Assembly (NCBI RefSeq): GCF_005405185.1
Contig: NZ_BJDO01000004.1
Coordinates: 1-64,000, forward strand
Direction of reading: 5' to 3'
DNA length: 64,000 nt
Origin: Secundilactobacillus hailunensis
GTDB lineage: Bacteria; Bacillota; Bacilli; Lactobacillales; Lactobacillaceae
This document shows, one piece after another, positions 17,189 to 24,840 of this stretch. Under the pieces are notes generated by a model, which saw only the letters and a program-made list of their open reading frames with translations, was not told where the DNA came from and searched no databases. The translations under genes and the position numbers were made by a program. The number at the start of each line of letters is the position of its first letter. Position 1 is the stretch's first letter.

Positions 17189-17555
17189 CTAACAATGACT
17201 TTCCTTTTTTAGCTCTGTGATGCAGACGGTCATTGTTTCGCGATGAATGATTTTAAGCGCCTTAGTAGCAGTTTGTAAATCGCAGATTGGTTTTTTGAAC
17301 CAGTTGAAGATGAAGCCGGAGATTGCCCCAGCCAGATAGGATGAGTAGAGCTGTGTATTCACGGTAAAATGATCAGCGATTTCAGAAGAGCCCTTGAGGA
17401 CAGTGTCTTGAATTGTTTCGGTAAATTGCTTCAAAAATAAACCGTTATCTTGAAGAATAAGGGTCCGTAAAGAATTTTCATGGGCTGCAACACTGGCCAT
17501 GATACCTTCAGTATAGTCGTTGAGTATGGCATCAGTGGTTTGTTCAACCCGCTCA
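17189..17555 (-). pseudogene. TetR-family regulator, C-terminal remnant
   Basis: Only the ligand-binding half of a TetR-family repressor remains. Readable frame runs from about 17555 (VERVEQTTDAILNDYTEG) to the stop at 17189. It matches the TetR C-terminal type with conserved HFTVNTQLYSSYLAGAISG and FNWFKKPI. The helix-turn-helix N-terminus is missing, replaced by an in-frame stop and then DNA of another gene. A start at 17500 is formally open (103 aa), but such a protein could not bind DNA. Confidence 0.7.
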
Positions 17556-17771
17556 ACTCAGCTGGTTGAAAATGATCAAGAAAAGCCGACTAAAGAAGCC
17601 CTTACTGATAATGCGAAATTAATGGGTGGTACCAGTGGCATGCGGATCGGTATGCTGGAAGGTGACCTGGAACATGGTTACGTTTCAGTTGGTACTGGTA
17701 TCTCGGTGATTCACCAGATTCAGCCGGTTAAAGCCGTTGTTGATGAGATGATGGCGGATTATAAAGATTAA
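17556..17771 (+). pseudogene. Nitronate monooxygenase/FabK-like enzyme, C-terminal remnant
   Basis: About 70 residues, including KEALTDNAKLMGGTSGMRIG, EGDLEHGYVSVGTG and ISVIHQIQPVKAVVDEMM, match the C-terminus of FMN-dependent nitronate monooxygenase / enoyl-ACP reductase II-type proteins (normally over 300 aa). The catalytic and FMN domains are absent. The formal open frame from 17520 begins in the neighbouring TetR remnant read backwards, so its first dozen residues are not native. A terminator follows. Confidence 0.7.
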
Positions 17772-17791
17772 TTGAAAATTGAACTTAGATC

Positions 17792-17830
17792 AGCGCATTT
17801 GGGATGAATAATAGTCCAAATGCGCTTTTT
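17792..17830 (+). terminator. Terminator after the oxidoreductase remnant
   Basis: AGCGCATTTGG, 13-nt loop, CCAAATGCGCT, T5. It is the original terminator of the deleted gene. Confidence 0.8.
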
Positions 17831-17853
17831 AATTGTAGAAAAATCAATAAAAT

Positions 17854-17867
17854 TCAAAGCGTTTCCA
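17854..17867. promoter_or_regulatory. Possible cre site upstream of the nuclease gene
   Basis: On the minus strand TGGAAACGCTTTGA resembles the CcpA operator with one or two deviations. It lies about 50 bp upstream of the nuclease promoter. Confidence 0.3.
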
Positions 17868-17902
17868 TAAGTAAATCATTACGCTTTAAATCATATTTGT
17901 TA

Positions 17903-17940
17903 TTGACCCCAATATAGCGTGACTTGTATAATTAACAAGT
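17903..17940 (+). promoter_or_regulatory. Nuclease gene promoter with dyad over the -10
   Basis: TTGACC at 17903-17908, 18-bp spacer, TATAAT at 17927-17932. The inverted repeat ACTTGT-N7-ACAAGT (17922-17940) is centred on the -10, the layout of a repressor operator. Confidence 0.5.
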
Positions 17941-17991
17941 TACTAATTCTATAATAACGGATTATTACTAGTCTGTTGGGGAGAAGAGAAA

Positions 17992-18909
17992 ATGTCAAAA
18001 TTGTTCAAAACGGTACTGTCGTTGATCGTAGCGGTGACGATTTTAGCCGTCCCAGTAGGTGCTACTGGCGAACCAAGCAACGCTAATGCTGCAACTATGG
18101 TCTACGTGACGAAGACGGGTAAGCACTATTTTTATCACCGTCATAATCGTGGGCTAAACCGGGCGCGAAAAGTGTATCGGGTCAGTTTACAAAAAGCTAA
18201 GCATAGGGGCTTAACTTTAGCCGCAACGGATCAGGCAACCGCAACACATCATAAACGGACGCATCATCGCCGCATTAAGCGTCGAACCGTTGTCAAACGC
18301 GTACCTGTGAAGCACATTAAGCAGGCGAAAGCCAGTGCTTCTGGACTGCAAAAACTCAAGTATCACGGTCAGCAGATCGTGATTATTAATCATGATCTGC
18401 CGAAGTTAAATCGGTTGAGTATTAACAAGGGTGCTTGGCAGCATTATGGTAACTTGGACCGGTTGAACCGAGTCACTACCGCGGATGCCATGTTAAACAA
18501 ACGCCTGATGCCGCATACTGAGCGTCAAGCGTTATATGTTGATCCTACCGGCTGGCACAATAAACGCGGCCATGGTGGCTGGCTTTACAACCGGAGCCAT
18601 TTAATTGGTTATCAGCTGACGGGTCAAAACAATAACATGAAAAATCTCATGACCGGGACGCGTTCACTAAATGCGCCTGGTATGGAGAAGTACGAAAACC
18701 AAGTGGCCGGTTACTTACGAAGCAGTCGCTCACATTACGTGCGCTACGAGGTGAAACCGGTGTTTGCTGGCAATGATCTGTTAGCCAACGGTGTTCAAAT
18801 GCAGGGTGAGTCGATTGGCAGTCACGCAATTCGATTCAACGTCTATATCTTTAACGTTCAACCAGGATTCCGCTTGAATTATCGAACGGGTACCAGTAAA
18901 GCTGCCTGA
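17992..18909 (+). CDS. Secreted DNA/RNA non-specific endonuclease (EndA/NucA-like)
   Basis: Exported nuclease of the DNA/RNA non-specific endonuclease family (beta-beta-alpha metal fold). A Sec signal peptide covers about residues 1-34 (basic MSKLFK, hydrophobic core, ANAAT cleavage region). A strongly basic His/Arg/Lys-rich linker (about 85-112) follows and may bind nucleic acid or wall polymers. The active-site motif is NRSHLIGYQL with catalytic His203, followed by NNNMKNLMTGTRSLN carrying the metal-binding Asn. 305 aa. The variant NRSH in place of DRGH is frequent in lactobacilli. It could serve DNA uptake or nucleotide scavenging; no competence genes are adjacent. Confidence 0.88.
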   Translation: MSKLFKTVLSLIVAVTILAVPVGATGEPSNANAATMVYVTKTGKHYFYHRHNRGLNRARKVYRVSLQKAKHRGLTLAATDQATATHHKRTHHRRIKRRTVVKRVPVKHIKQAKASASGLQKLKYHGQQIVIINHDLPKLNRLSINKGAWQHYGNLDRLNRVTTADAMLNKRLMPHTERQALYVDPTGWHNKRGHGGWLYNRSHLIGYQLTGQNNNMKNLMTGTRSLNAPGMEKYENQVAGYLRSSRSHYVRYEVKPVFAGNDLLANGVQMQGESIGSHAIRFNVYIFNVQPGFRLNYRTGTSKAA

Positions 18910-18929
18910 TAGTTAAATTAAATAACTGT

Positions 18930-18977
18930 AAAAGCGCACTGATAAGGGTGAAATCACCGATTATCAGTGCGCTTTTT
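18930..18977. terminator. Bidirectional terminator between nuclease and small secreted protein
   Basis: 16-bp stem AAAAGCGCACTGATAA and complement, with flanking A and T runs on both sides, between convergent genes. Confidence 0.85.
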
Positions 18978-18995
18978 AGTTGCACATGAGTTTGG

Positions 18996-19337
18996 TTAAC
19001 GGTGCCATTTTTGCCAAGCACCAGAACCATCGTAAGTGTACATATAGCCATGTGAATATTTGAAGGCACCAATATCAGCCATGACTTCTGGTGTGTATCG
19101 GTTACCGTACTTAGAAACGTGCTTAAAATGGTAGTTAAGATTGTACCTATGGCCAGTCTTGCCTTGCTGAAGGTAGTGTTTAGTAAATTTCATTTTCCAA
19201 TGGTGACTATACCATGTGTGATGGAAGTGGGCTGGCATATTACTAATTATTTTCGCACTAGCAGTGGTTGGTGCAAAGGCGGTGCCACCCGCTAAACCAA
19301 TGCCGACAGCTAGAGCGGTTAAAAGCGATTTCTGCAT
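18996..19337 (-). CDS. Small secreted protein, function unknown
   Basis: About 113 aa with a clear Sec signal peptide: MQKSLLTALAVGIGLAGG, then a TASA-type cleavage site near residue 29. The mature part is rich in His, Tyr, Lys and aromatic residues (HFHHTWYSHHWKMK) and ends GSGAWQKWHR; no cysteine. The second ATG (19337) is preferred because AGGGGGA is seven bases upstream of it and abuts the first ATG. It faces the secreted nuclease convergently across a shared terminator. I do not recognise the family; similar short basic aromatic secreted proteins occur in lactobacilli. Confidence 0.65.
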   Translation of the reverse strand: MQKSLLTALAVGIGLAGGTAFAPTTASAKIISNMPAHFHHTWYSHHWKMKFTKHYLQQGKTGHRYNLNYHFKHVSKYGNRYTPEVMADIGAFKYSHGYMYTYDGSGAWQKWHR

Positions 19338-19547
19338 ATGCATTCCCCCTAATAAACTTTATGATACGCTAATCGATACATTAGTAAAAGAGTAAAATGA
19401 GTTAGTACAGTATCAGGTTTAACCAACATGTTCAATTCCTCGTTGACGGACTTGATTTTCAGTTATAGATAATTAGTATGAAAAGTAGCTTATTTCGCCA
19501 ATTGAACCCGTTTACGAATTGCAAAACGTTAAAGGAGGGCGCTAATT

Positions 19548-20954
19548 ATGAAAATTAGTACTACGAGTGGCATTGTAGCAGGTACCCAGCAAAACGGTCA
19601 TTATCGCTTCACTGGTATTCCGTTTGGAGAGGCTGAAAGATTCAAACGGCCGCAACCTTACCATAAAGGTGGCACCCAACCGGTCAACATCGAGCAGATT
19701 CAGCCACTTCAACCGTTAATGAAGGTGTCGCCAGAACAACTGAAAGACCCCATAGTGGCAATGTTTGCGCCGGCTGCGGATACCAAGGTTGGTGAAGAGT
19801 GTTTAAATCTGCGAGTGACAACACCGAACGTAAAGGGTAAATTGCCGGTAGTAATTGATATTTTTGGTGGTGGCTTCACGATGGGCGGTAATTCAATTAC
19901 ACCAACTATGAGATGGCTTGAGGACGCGCCGGTGGTTTACGTTGCGATTAATTACCGCGTCAGTATTCTGGGGTGGAGCTGTTTTCGTGAGGGCGACACC
20001 AATTGCGGGCTGTATGATCAGGCACTTGCGATTAAATGGGTCGTGTCTAACATTGCCCAATTTGGTGGTGATCCAGGCAAGATTACCCTGGTCGGCTCCT
20101 CAGCTGGTGCCAAGTCCATTTCCGCACTGATGGCTTCGAACTTTGACGTCATGGATCAAATTAAAAATGTTTGGACGGTCAGCGGTGCTTTTCAAACCAT
20201 TCGTGATATGAAAACAGCTCAAAAGATCAGTGAACGCTTCTTAACAACTAATGAATTGAGTAATGGAAGAGACTTACTAACAGCGACACCAGACACAATC
20301 ATCGCAGCCATCGCGAAATATAACGATCACGCGAATACCAACGATTTTGGTCCAGTGATTGATGAGGAAGCCATCAGCAGTAGTTGGCCAGATGTCTTGC
20401 AAGAGCGACTCAATTTGCATCCTTATGCTGTGGTGGTGTCATCCAGTAGTAACGAATATGGAATGCAGACGAAGATGGCTAAGGGCAATCCGGCAATTTT
20501 ACGACAATCAGCTAATGACCTTTTCGGCGAGAATGCAGATCTTGTGTTAAAAGGGACACAGACGGCAGCTGAAATGGGGCGTGCCATTGGCTATGCCATG
20601 TACCGCTTACCTGCGGACCGTGCCGCACAACGTTATGCGACTAACGCTAATACAACGGTATACAATTTACACGCCAGCGTCCTTGGTGGCACGCATACTT
20701 CGGATGCCTTATTGATGAATTTGGCGACTGCTCTTCCTGATTCACGGCCGTTAATTAAACAACTGCAAGCTGCGTTTTTGGCTTTTGTGCAGACGGGTAA
20801 ACCAACTTTGACCCCAGAAGTCCAGTTACAGTGGCCGGTTTATCGATCAGATAGTAAAAGAATTTTGCAGCTCAGTAACGCTGGCTTTTCAATTGATCGG
20901 TTGTCCAGTGAAATCACCGAAAATCCATTGCCGGTCCAAGCGTTGATTTTGTAA
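19548..20954 (+). CDS. Type B carboxylesterase (para-nitrobenzyl esterase family)
   Basis: Alpha/beta-hydrolase cleaving carboxylic esters. N-terminal GIPFGEAERFKRPQ is the family start block. The nucleophile is Ser185 in GSSAG, within GDPGKITLVGSSAG, a family hallmark. The oxyanion-hole stretch reads FGGGF (106-110), where HGGGF is usual. A candidate catalytic His lies in GGTHTSDALL near 383. 468 aa is somewhat shorter than the typical 490-540. No signal peptide, so probably cytoplasmic. AAAGGAGG precedes the ATG. It is a single-gene transcript ending at a hairpin shared with the next gene. Confidence 0.87.
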   Translation: MKISTTSGIVAGTQQNGHYRFTGIPFGEAERFKRPQPYHKGGTQPVNIEQIQPLQPLMKVSPEQLKDPIVAMFAPAADTKVGEECLNLRVTTPNVKGKLPVVIDIFGGGFTMGGNSITPTMRWLEDAPVVYVAINYRVSILGWSCFREGDTNCGLYDQALAIKWVVSNIAQFGGDPGKITLVGSSAGAKSISALMASNFDVMDQIKNVWTVSGAFQTIRDMKTAQKISERFLTTNELSNGRDLLTATPDTIIAAIAKYNDHANTNDFGPVIDEEAISSSWPDVLQERLNLHPYAVVVSSSSNEYGMQTKMAKGNPAILRQSANDLFGENADLVLKGTQTAAEMGRAIGYAMYRLPADRAAQRYATNANTTVYNLHASVLGGTHTSDALLMNLATALPDSRPLIKQLQAAFLAFVQTGKPTLTPEVQLQWPVYRSDSKRILQLSNAGFSIDRLSSEITENPLPVQALIL

Positions 20955-20997
20955 GTAATCAATGTTTTTCTGACGTAAAATCTAAAAATTCTGAATA

Positions 20998-21035
20998 AAA
21001 TATAGCGCTGATGAGCAATCATCAGCGCTATATTT
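20998..21035. terminator. Bidirectional terminator between esterase and MDR genes
   Basis: Perfect 16-bp stem AAATATAGCGCTGATG and complement with a 6-nt loop, between convergent genes. Confidence 0.8.
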
Positions 21036-21095
21036 GAAAATTGAGTTTACAATTTCTGATATTAATGAATAACCAATAAAATTTAACAAAGACCC

Positions 21096-21989
21096 CTAGA
21101 ATGCGACTAAAACTCGGCCACGACTATGCGTTTCCTTTGCAAAGTGCTGGGCCTTTTTTGTCTCGGCAATAGGAAAAGTGCGATTGATCAGCGGTTTGAG
21201 TTCGCCAGTAGCCAGCTGTTGAATAAACAGCCGGTAATCATCAGCATTAAAGTCGTCGTGAATGAACTTAAAGTTGGGCAGACCAGGATCTTTCATAATA
21301 ACGATTGAAGTTACGCTGGCGTTGGTGGTGTGTGTCACCAAGGTTTCCAACAAACCAACGATGCCGACAGTGTCAAGAATCAACGTCTTGCCGGTCAACT
21401 TTGGTAGCTGATCGCTGGTATAGGCGGTGAGGTTTGGCATCTGTGTGTTGAAATAGGCCAGACTTTCGGCCGTAACGACTGGATAAATCGGTTTTGATTC
21501 GCCGTGCAGCAGCTGTAGTAAGGTCAAACCAATCACTGAATTGGCGCCAGTCAATATGAGGTTATCAGCATCGCTACTGTCGATGAATTTCTTCAACGTC
21601 AGGGCTGTGCTGGCAGATAGCGCAGCAGCGGCTTCGTTGCTGACTGCATCTGGTAACGGAAACAGCCAGTCAGGATTGGTGGAGCGGACGTATTCACTAT
21701 ACGTACCGGCAGGGTTAATCACCAAAACGCGCTGGTTGAGTAAATGCTGATCACGGTTCTCACCGACTTCGACCACTAGGCCGGCACCTTGGATGCCAAT
21801 GATCCGTGGGAGCTGGGCTAAGTTTTCGTTGGTGGCGTGCTGATCAGATTCCAATTTCCAATCGGTTGGTGATACAGGTACAGTATTCATTTTGACGATG
21901 ACGCTATCAGCGGTTAGTTTAGGTTTTGAAACGGATTGGGCGGTGAGATCATCGATACCATTGAAGTTAGTTTGCATGATTGCCAGCAT
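21096..21989 (-). CDS. Medium-chain dehydrogenase/reductase, zinc-free quinone-oxidoreductase type
   Basis: NAD(P)H-dependent MDR family protein of 297 aa, shorter than the usual 310-340. N-terminal GroES-like part (VIVKMNTVPVSPTDWKLES, IIGIQGAGLVVEVG), a cofactor-domain segment LILTGANSVIGLTLLQ in place of the usual GxGxxG, and the C-terminal PLINRTFPIAETKKAQHFA block, which is typical of the family. The catalytic zinc cysteines are absent. The start ATG has AAGGAGT eight bases upstream. It has a good own promoter carrying two near-identical 20-bp operator-like repeats, so it is probably inducible, for example by an electrophile. Confidence 0.8.
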   Translation of the reverse strand: MLAIMQTNFNGIDDLTAQSVSKPKLTADSVIVKMNTVPVSPTDWKLESDQHATNENLAQLPRIIGIQGAGLVVEVGENRDQHLLNQRVLVINPAGTYSEYVRSTNPDWLFPLPDAVSNEAAAALSASTALTLKKFIDSSDADNLILTGANSVIGLTLLQLLHGESKPIYPVVTAESLAYFNTQMPNLTAYTSDQLPKLTGKTLILDTVGIVGLLETLVTHTTNASVTSIVIMKDPGLPNFKFIHDDFNADDYRLFIQQLATGELKPLINRTFPIAETKKAQHFAKETHSRGRVLVAF

Positions 21990-22019
21990 TTGGATTGACT
22001 CCTTTAATTGTGGATGTGA

Positions 22020-22069
22020 GATATTGTTTCCATGGCAACACTATACGCTGATACTGTTTCCGCGTCAAC
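22020..22069 (-). promoter_or_regulatory. MDR gene promoter with duplicated operator
   Basis: Minus-strand promoter TTGACG (22068-22063), 17-bp spacer, TATAGT (22045-22040). Two 20-bp direct repeats, GTTGACGCGGAAACAGTATC (22069-22050) and GTTGCCATGGAAACAATATC (22039-22020), start exactly 30 bp apart, one over the -35 and one over the transcription start. Each has dyad symmetry around the CC..GG centre. This is the layout of a repressor binding twice on one helix face. Confidence 0.65.
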
Positions 22070-22151
22070 AAAATTCAAATGAGGCTAACTATCTAAAAAA
22101 GGGGACGCTCCAGACCGTGTTCCAAAAACGTTTGGATAACTCAATTGCTAG

Positions 22152-22793
22152 TTAATTCAGTAATTTTGTCTGCAGATCTGCCACTGCTTCATAAATGTCC
22201 GCGTTGACTGTTTTGAGTGCATCCAATTGAACGCTTGATGACCACGCGGCTGAAAAACAGTGAACGTTAGCTGCCTGAGCGGCTTTAATATCACTGGTTG
22301 CATCACCAACGTAAGCCAGCTCGTTTGGTGCAAGGTGCTGTGTGGTCAGCAGGCTTTGAAGATTATCCGTCTTCACATTGCGTTCTGGCGAGCCAACCAA
22401 AATCGGCTTAAAGTAGCCCGTCAGTCCCAGCATTTTCAGCGAAATGTCACATGAACGCTGACCCTTACCGGTGAGCAGTGATATCTGGATGCCGTTATCT
22501 TTTAAGGCTTGAAGTAAATTTAGGACACCTGGAAACGGTTGCCGTAACGCTTGATGCGCTTGCTCATAAGCCTGATAAAAAACATCGGAAGCCGTATCTA
22601 GCGAAACGTTTGGTAGCAGTTTTTTGAGCATCCCTTGCTCATTGGTACCAAACGTGTCAAAGATCTGCTGGTCATCGATCACTTGGCCAGTAAGCTGCTT
22701 GACCGTGCTGTGAAACGACTTCAAAATTACTGGAAAAGTGTCCGCTAAAGTACCATCTAAATCAAAACTAATCATGCGATACATCATTTTCAC
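22152..22793 (-). CDS. HAD-superfamily hydrolase, phosphoglycolate phosphatase/PpaX type
   Basis: HAD subfamily IA phosphatase of 213 aa. Motif I FDLDGTLADT (nucleophile Asp and acid/base Asp), motif II LLTGKG, motif III lysine downstream, motif IV AYVGDATSDIKAA. The cap domain between motifs I and II is alpha-helical (LLPNVSLDTASDVFYQAYEQ). The open frame starts MKMMYRMISFD; any of the three ATGs is possible. Probable role: dephosphorylating a small metabolite such as phosphoglycolate or pyrophosphate; the exact substrate is not readable. Monocistronic. Confidence 0.8.
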   Translation of the reverse strand: MKMMYRMISFDLDGTLADTFPVILKSFHSTVKQLTGQVIDDQQIFDTFGTNEQGMLKKLLPNVSLDTASDVFYQAYEQAHQALRQPFPGVLNLLQALKDNGIQISLLTGKGQRSCDISLKMLGLTGYFKPILVGSPERNVKTDNLQSLLTTQHLAPNELAYVGDATSDIKAAQAANVHCFSAAWSSSVQLDALKTVNADIYEAVADLQTKLLN

Positions 22794-22941
22794 CCAACTT
22801 TCTAGAAAAAACTACTTATTAAATAATTATCAATTTTAGTATTGCACGCTAAGACGCTGTGTTCAAGGTGGCTGGAAATGAACTTTAGATACTAATCTTT
22901 TATTTTAGGAGTCAACTTCTGTTATGTTTTCAGACCCAATT

Positions 22942-22987
22942 AAAACAGCACGACAATCTTCCAAGTCTGGAAATTGTCGTGCTGCTT
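22942..22987 (-). terminator. Terminator of the GldA-like gene
   Basis: Stem AGCACGACAATTTCCA with AGCACGACAAT-CTTCCA complement (one bulge), followed by TTTT on the minus strand. Confidence 0.75.
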
Positions 22988-23024
22988 ATTTATAGTTTAG
23001 GAAAATATCTCTAATAATCAACGT

Positions 23025-24125
23025 CTATTCTTTAACGGTGGCTGTAATATCTTCAACCGTCAGCATAGCATTCTTAACTACTTCAGCCGTTATCGGTTCT
23101 TCAGTGGGGACAAAATGCATTTGCGTACTAGGATCCGCTGCGGCTGTGGCAATCTTTTCGATGTCGCTGTCGGTAATGTCACCAAGGTTCAAATCTGCCA
23201 AGTTAGTTGGCAGGCCGAGTTCATGGTAGAACGGTAGTAAGTCCCTAATGTTGTCGACTTTATTTTCGATGGCTAGTAGAACTAAGATTCCATAGGCAAC
23301 CTTAGCACCATGCAAATGTGGGGCCGTTGCTGGGAAAATAGTCAGGGCATCGTGGATGGCATGAGCGCCGGAAGCACGGCCGTAATCGTCACCCCAGCCA
23401 CCAACGGTACCAGCCATCACAATGATGGTTTCAGCGATTTGGCGCCAACGTGAGGTTAAACGGCCGGCTTTCATGTCTGCTACGGCACCGATGGAATTCT
23501 TCAACAAAACAGCTTTACAATTGTTGGCCATTTGCCGAGAGATGGTCAATGCCACCGTGTATTGGTCTGCGGGCAACTGTTCGAAGATCAATTCGGATTC
23601 ATAGAACTTAGCCAGTGTATCACCGATACCAGCGACGAAGTATTCGATTGGTGAGTTCAAGATGACCTTGGGATTTAACAGCATCAAATTAGCGGTTTCC
23701 AAGTAAATATCATGGTTAATGTGTTCGCCATTTTCCTTATAATGTACGGAAATGGCTGACCAAGGAGAACAGTTGCTGGCCAGTGTTGGGATTAAGACCA
23801 GGTAACGGTGGGTCCCAGTGGTGACGCTTTTAGAGGTATCCAAAACTTTTCCGCCACCAAGGCCGATGACCATGTCAACGTGATTATCGTCCGCAATCTG
23901 ACGGACGCGGTCAATCTCTTCAAAAGAACATTCACCGCCAAATGGCACGTCAACAACTTTGACATCGTCTGGCCAGGCTGGTAAATACGGTTGCGCTGCA
24001 GCTAATGATTTCTCGCCGTGCAGAAATAAGACGGTTCTCACCCTTAACTTGGCCATGAACCCTGGTAATTGTTCATAAGCCTTATTGTCTGAGATGTAGC
24101 GTTGTGGTCCACTTTGTGAAATCAT
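23025..24125 (-). CDS. Iron/zinc-containing glycerol-dehydrogenase-like alcohol dehydrogenase
   Basis: Member of the GldA branch of metal-dependent (family III) alcohol dehydrogenases, 366 aa. NAD-binding GLGGGKVLDTSK near 94-105. Metal ligands fit GIGDTLAKF (Asp), SGAHAIHDALT (His) and HLHGAKVAYG (His). Likely oxidises glycerol or a short diol, or reduces the matching ketone; in heterofermenters such enzymes regenerate NAD. It has its own strong promoter and a terminator, so it is monocistronic. The substrate is uncertain. Confidence 0.83.
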   Translation of the reverse strand: MISQSGPQRYISDNKAYEQLPGFMAKLRVRTVLFLHGEKSLAAAQPYLPAWPDDVKVVDVPFGGECSFEEIDRVRQIADDNHVDMVIGLGGGKVLDTSKSVTTGTHRYLVLIPTLASNCSPWSAISVHYKENGEHINHDIYLETANLMLLNPKVILNSPIEYFVAGIGDTLAKFYESELIFEQLPADQYTVALTISRQMANNCKAVLLKNSIGAVADMKAGRLTSRWRQIAETIIVMAGTVGGWGDDYGRASGAHAIHDALTIFPATAPHLHGAKVAYGILVLLAIENKVDNIRDLLPFYHELGLPTNLADLNLGDITDSDIEKIATAAADPSTQMHFVPTEEPITAEVVKNAMLTVEDITATVKE

Positions 24126-24216
24126 TGTCTTCAGTCCTTTTAGTTAGTCCGTCTATTAGACGAACATCAGTATGTATTTTAGCTGCACCTCGCTGGATGA
24201 CAGCTAATAAACAAAC

Positions 24217-24245
24217 ATTATCAGCTTGGGTAAATGAAATGTCAA
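24217..24245 (-). promoter_or_regulatory. Promoter of the GldA-like gene
   Basis: Minus-strand consensus TTGACA (24245-24240), 17-bp spacer, GATAAT (24222-24217). The start codon lies about 90 bp downstream. Confidence 0.7.
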
Positions 24246-24324
24246 GGCGTTTTTTAATCTATTTTTAATTTTTACTATAAAAGGACTGATTGGTAGCCAT
24301 AGCCAGAAAATTGATTGTTCTCAA

Positions 24325-24573
24325 TTATGAAACTTGCGTCTGAACAAAATATTTAGTGATCACGAACTGGTGGCGCTGATTAAAGTGGCCATAAACGGCA
24401 ATCTTAGATTGGGCGTGCGCGCGGTAGAAGAAATCCAGGGCGTGCGAAACGACAATGCAGTGCAAGGTTTGACTATCATCTGTTATGATAGGAACATACA
24501 GCATTACGGGGTCTGGTTTGATTAGCTTAGGTTCCGACTGAAGGGTCCCAGCTAAGTTAATGAAGTGGGTCAT
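24325..24573 (-). CDS. Small OB-fold-like protein (SSB-related?), LexA-box controlled
   Basis: 82 aa. The pattern INLAGTLQSEPKL, then VPIITDDSQTLHCIVVSHAL and IAVYGHFNQRHQFVITKYF, resembles the strand order of single-strand-DNA-binding OB folds (compare the GRLTRDPEL and VxGxL blocks of SSB), but it lacks the acidic C-terminal tail and most aromatic DNA contacts. Start ATG at 24573 follows AAGGCGGTG. Its promoter has a LexA-type box between -35 and -10, which points to a DNA-damage role. It stands divergently next to dnaG. The family assignment is tentative; it may be a Lactobacillaceae-specific protein. Confidence 0.55.
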   Translation of the reverse strand: MTHFINLAGTLQSEPKLIKPDPVMLYVPIITDDSQTLHCIVVSHALDFFYRAHAQSKIAVYGHFNQRHQFVITKYFVQTQVS

Positions 24574-24603
24574 TTAAAACACCGCCTTTTTAAAGTTAAA
24601 TTC

Positions 24604-24632
24604 ATTATACAAACATACGTTCGCTTAATCAA
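24604..24632 (-). promoter_or_regulatory. Promoter with LexA/DinR-type SOS box
   Basis: Minus-strand TTGATT (24632-24627), 17-bp spacer, TATAAT (24609-24604). The spacer contains CGAACGTATGTTTG (24623-24610), which matches 13 of 14 positions of the Gram-positive LexA consensus CGAACRNRYGTTYC and is nearly palindromic. Confidence 0.7.
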
Positions 24633-24677
24633 GCTAAATATCATACAGTTGATTAAGCACATACGCAGGCGTTTTAG

Positions 24678-24708
24678 TTGCACATATTTGCTTTGATTGG
24701 TATGATAT
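24678..24708 (+). promoter_or_regulatory. Possible dnaG-rpoD promoter
   Basis: TTGCAC, about 17 bp, TATGAT, upstream of dnaG with a leader of more than 100 nt. It is a moderate match; a TTGACA further down at about 24768 has no well-spaced -10. Confidence 0.3.
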
Positions 24709-24840
24709 AACTACGTACGCGGTAGATTGCAAAAAAGAAAGATAGTTAATGCTTATTAAACTTGTTTTGACAATCTGTCCGCAAGCTTCAAACGTTATAT
24801 TTACAGGTGATTTGGTAGTTAATCAAAGGGGGTTGCGCCG

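Noticed and set aside
24768-24800. Perfect TTGACA upstream of dnaG as its promoter
   Set aside because: The nearest -10-like TATATT is about 23 bp downstream, too far for a standard promoter.
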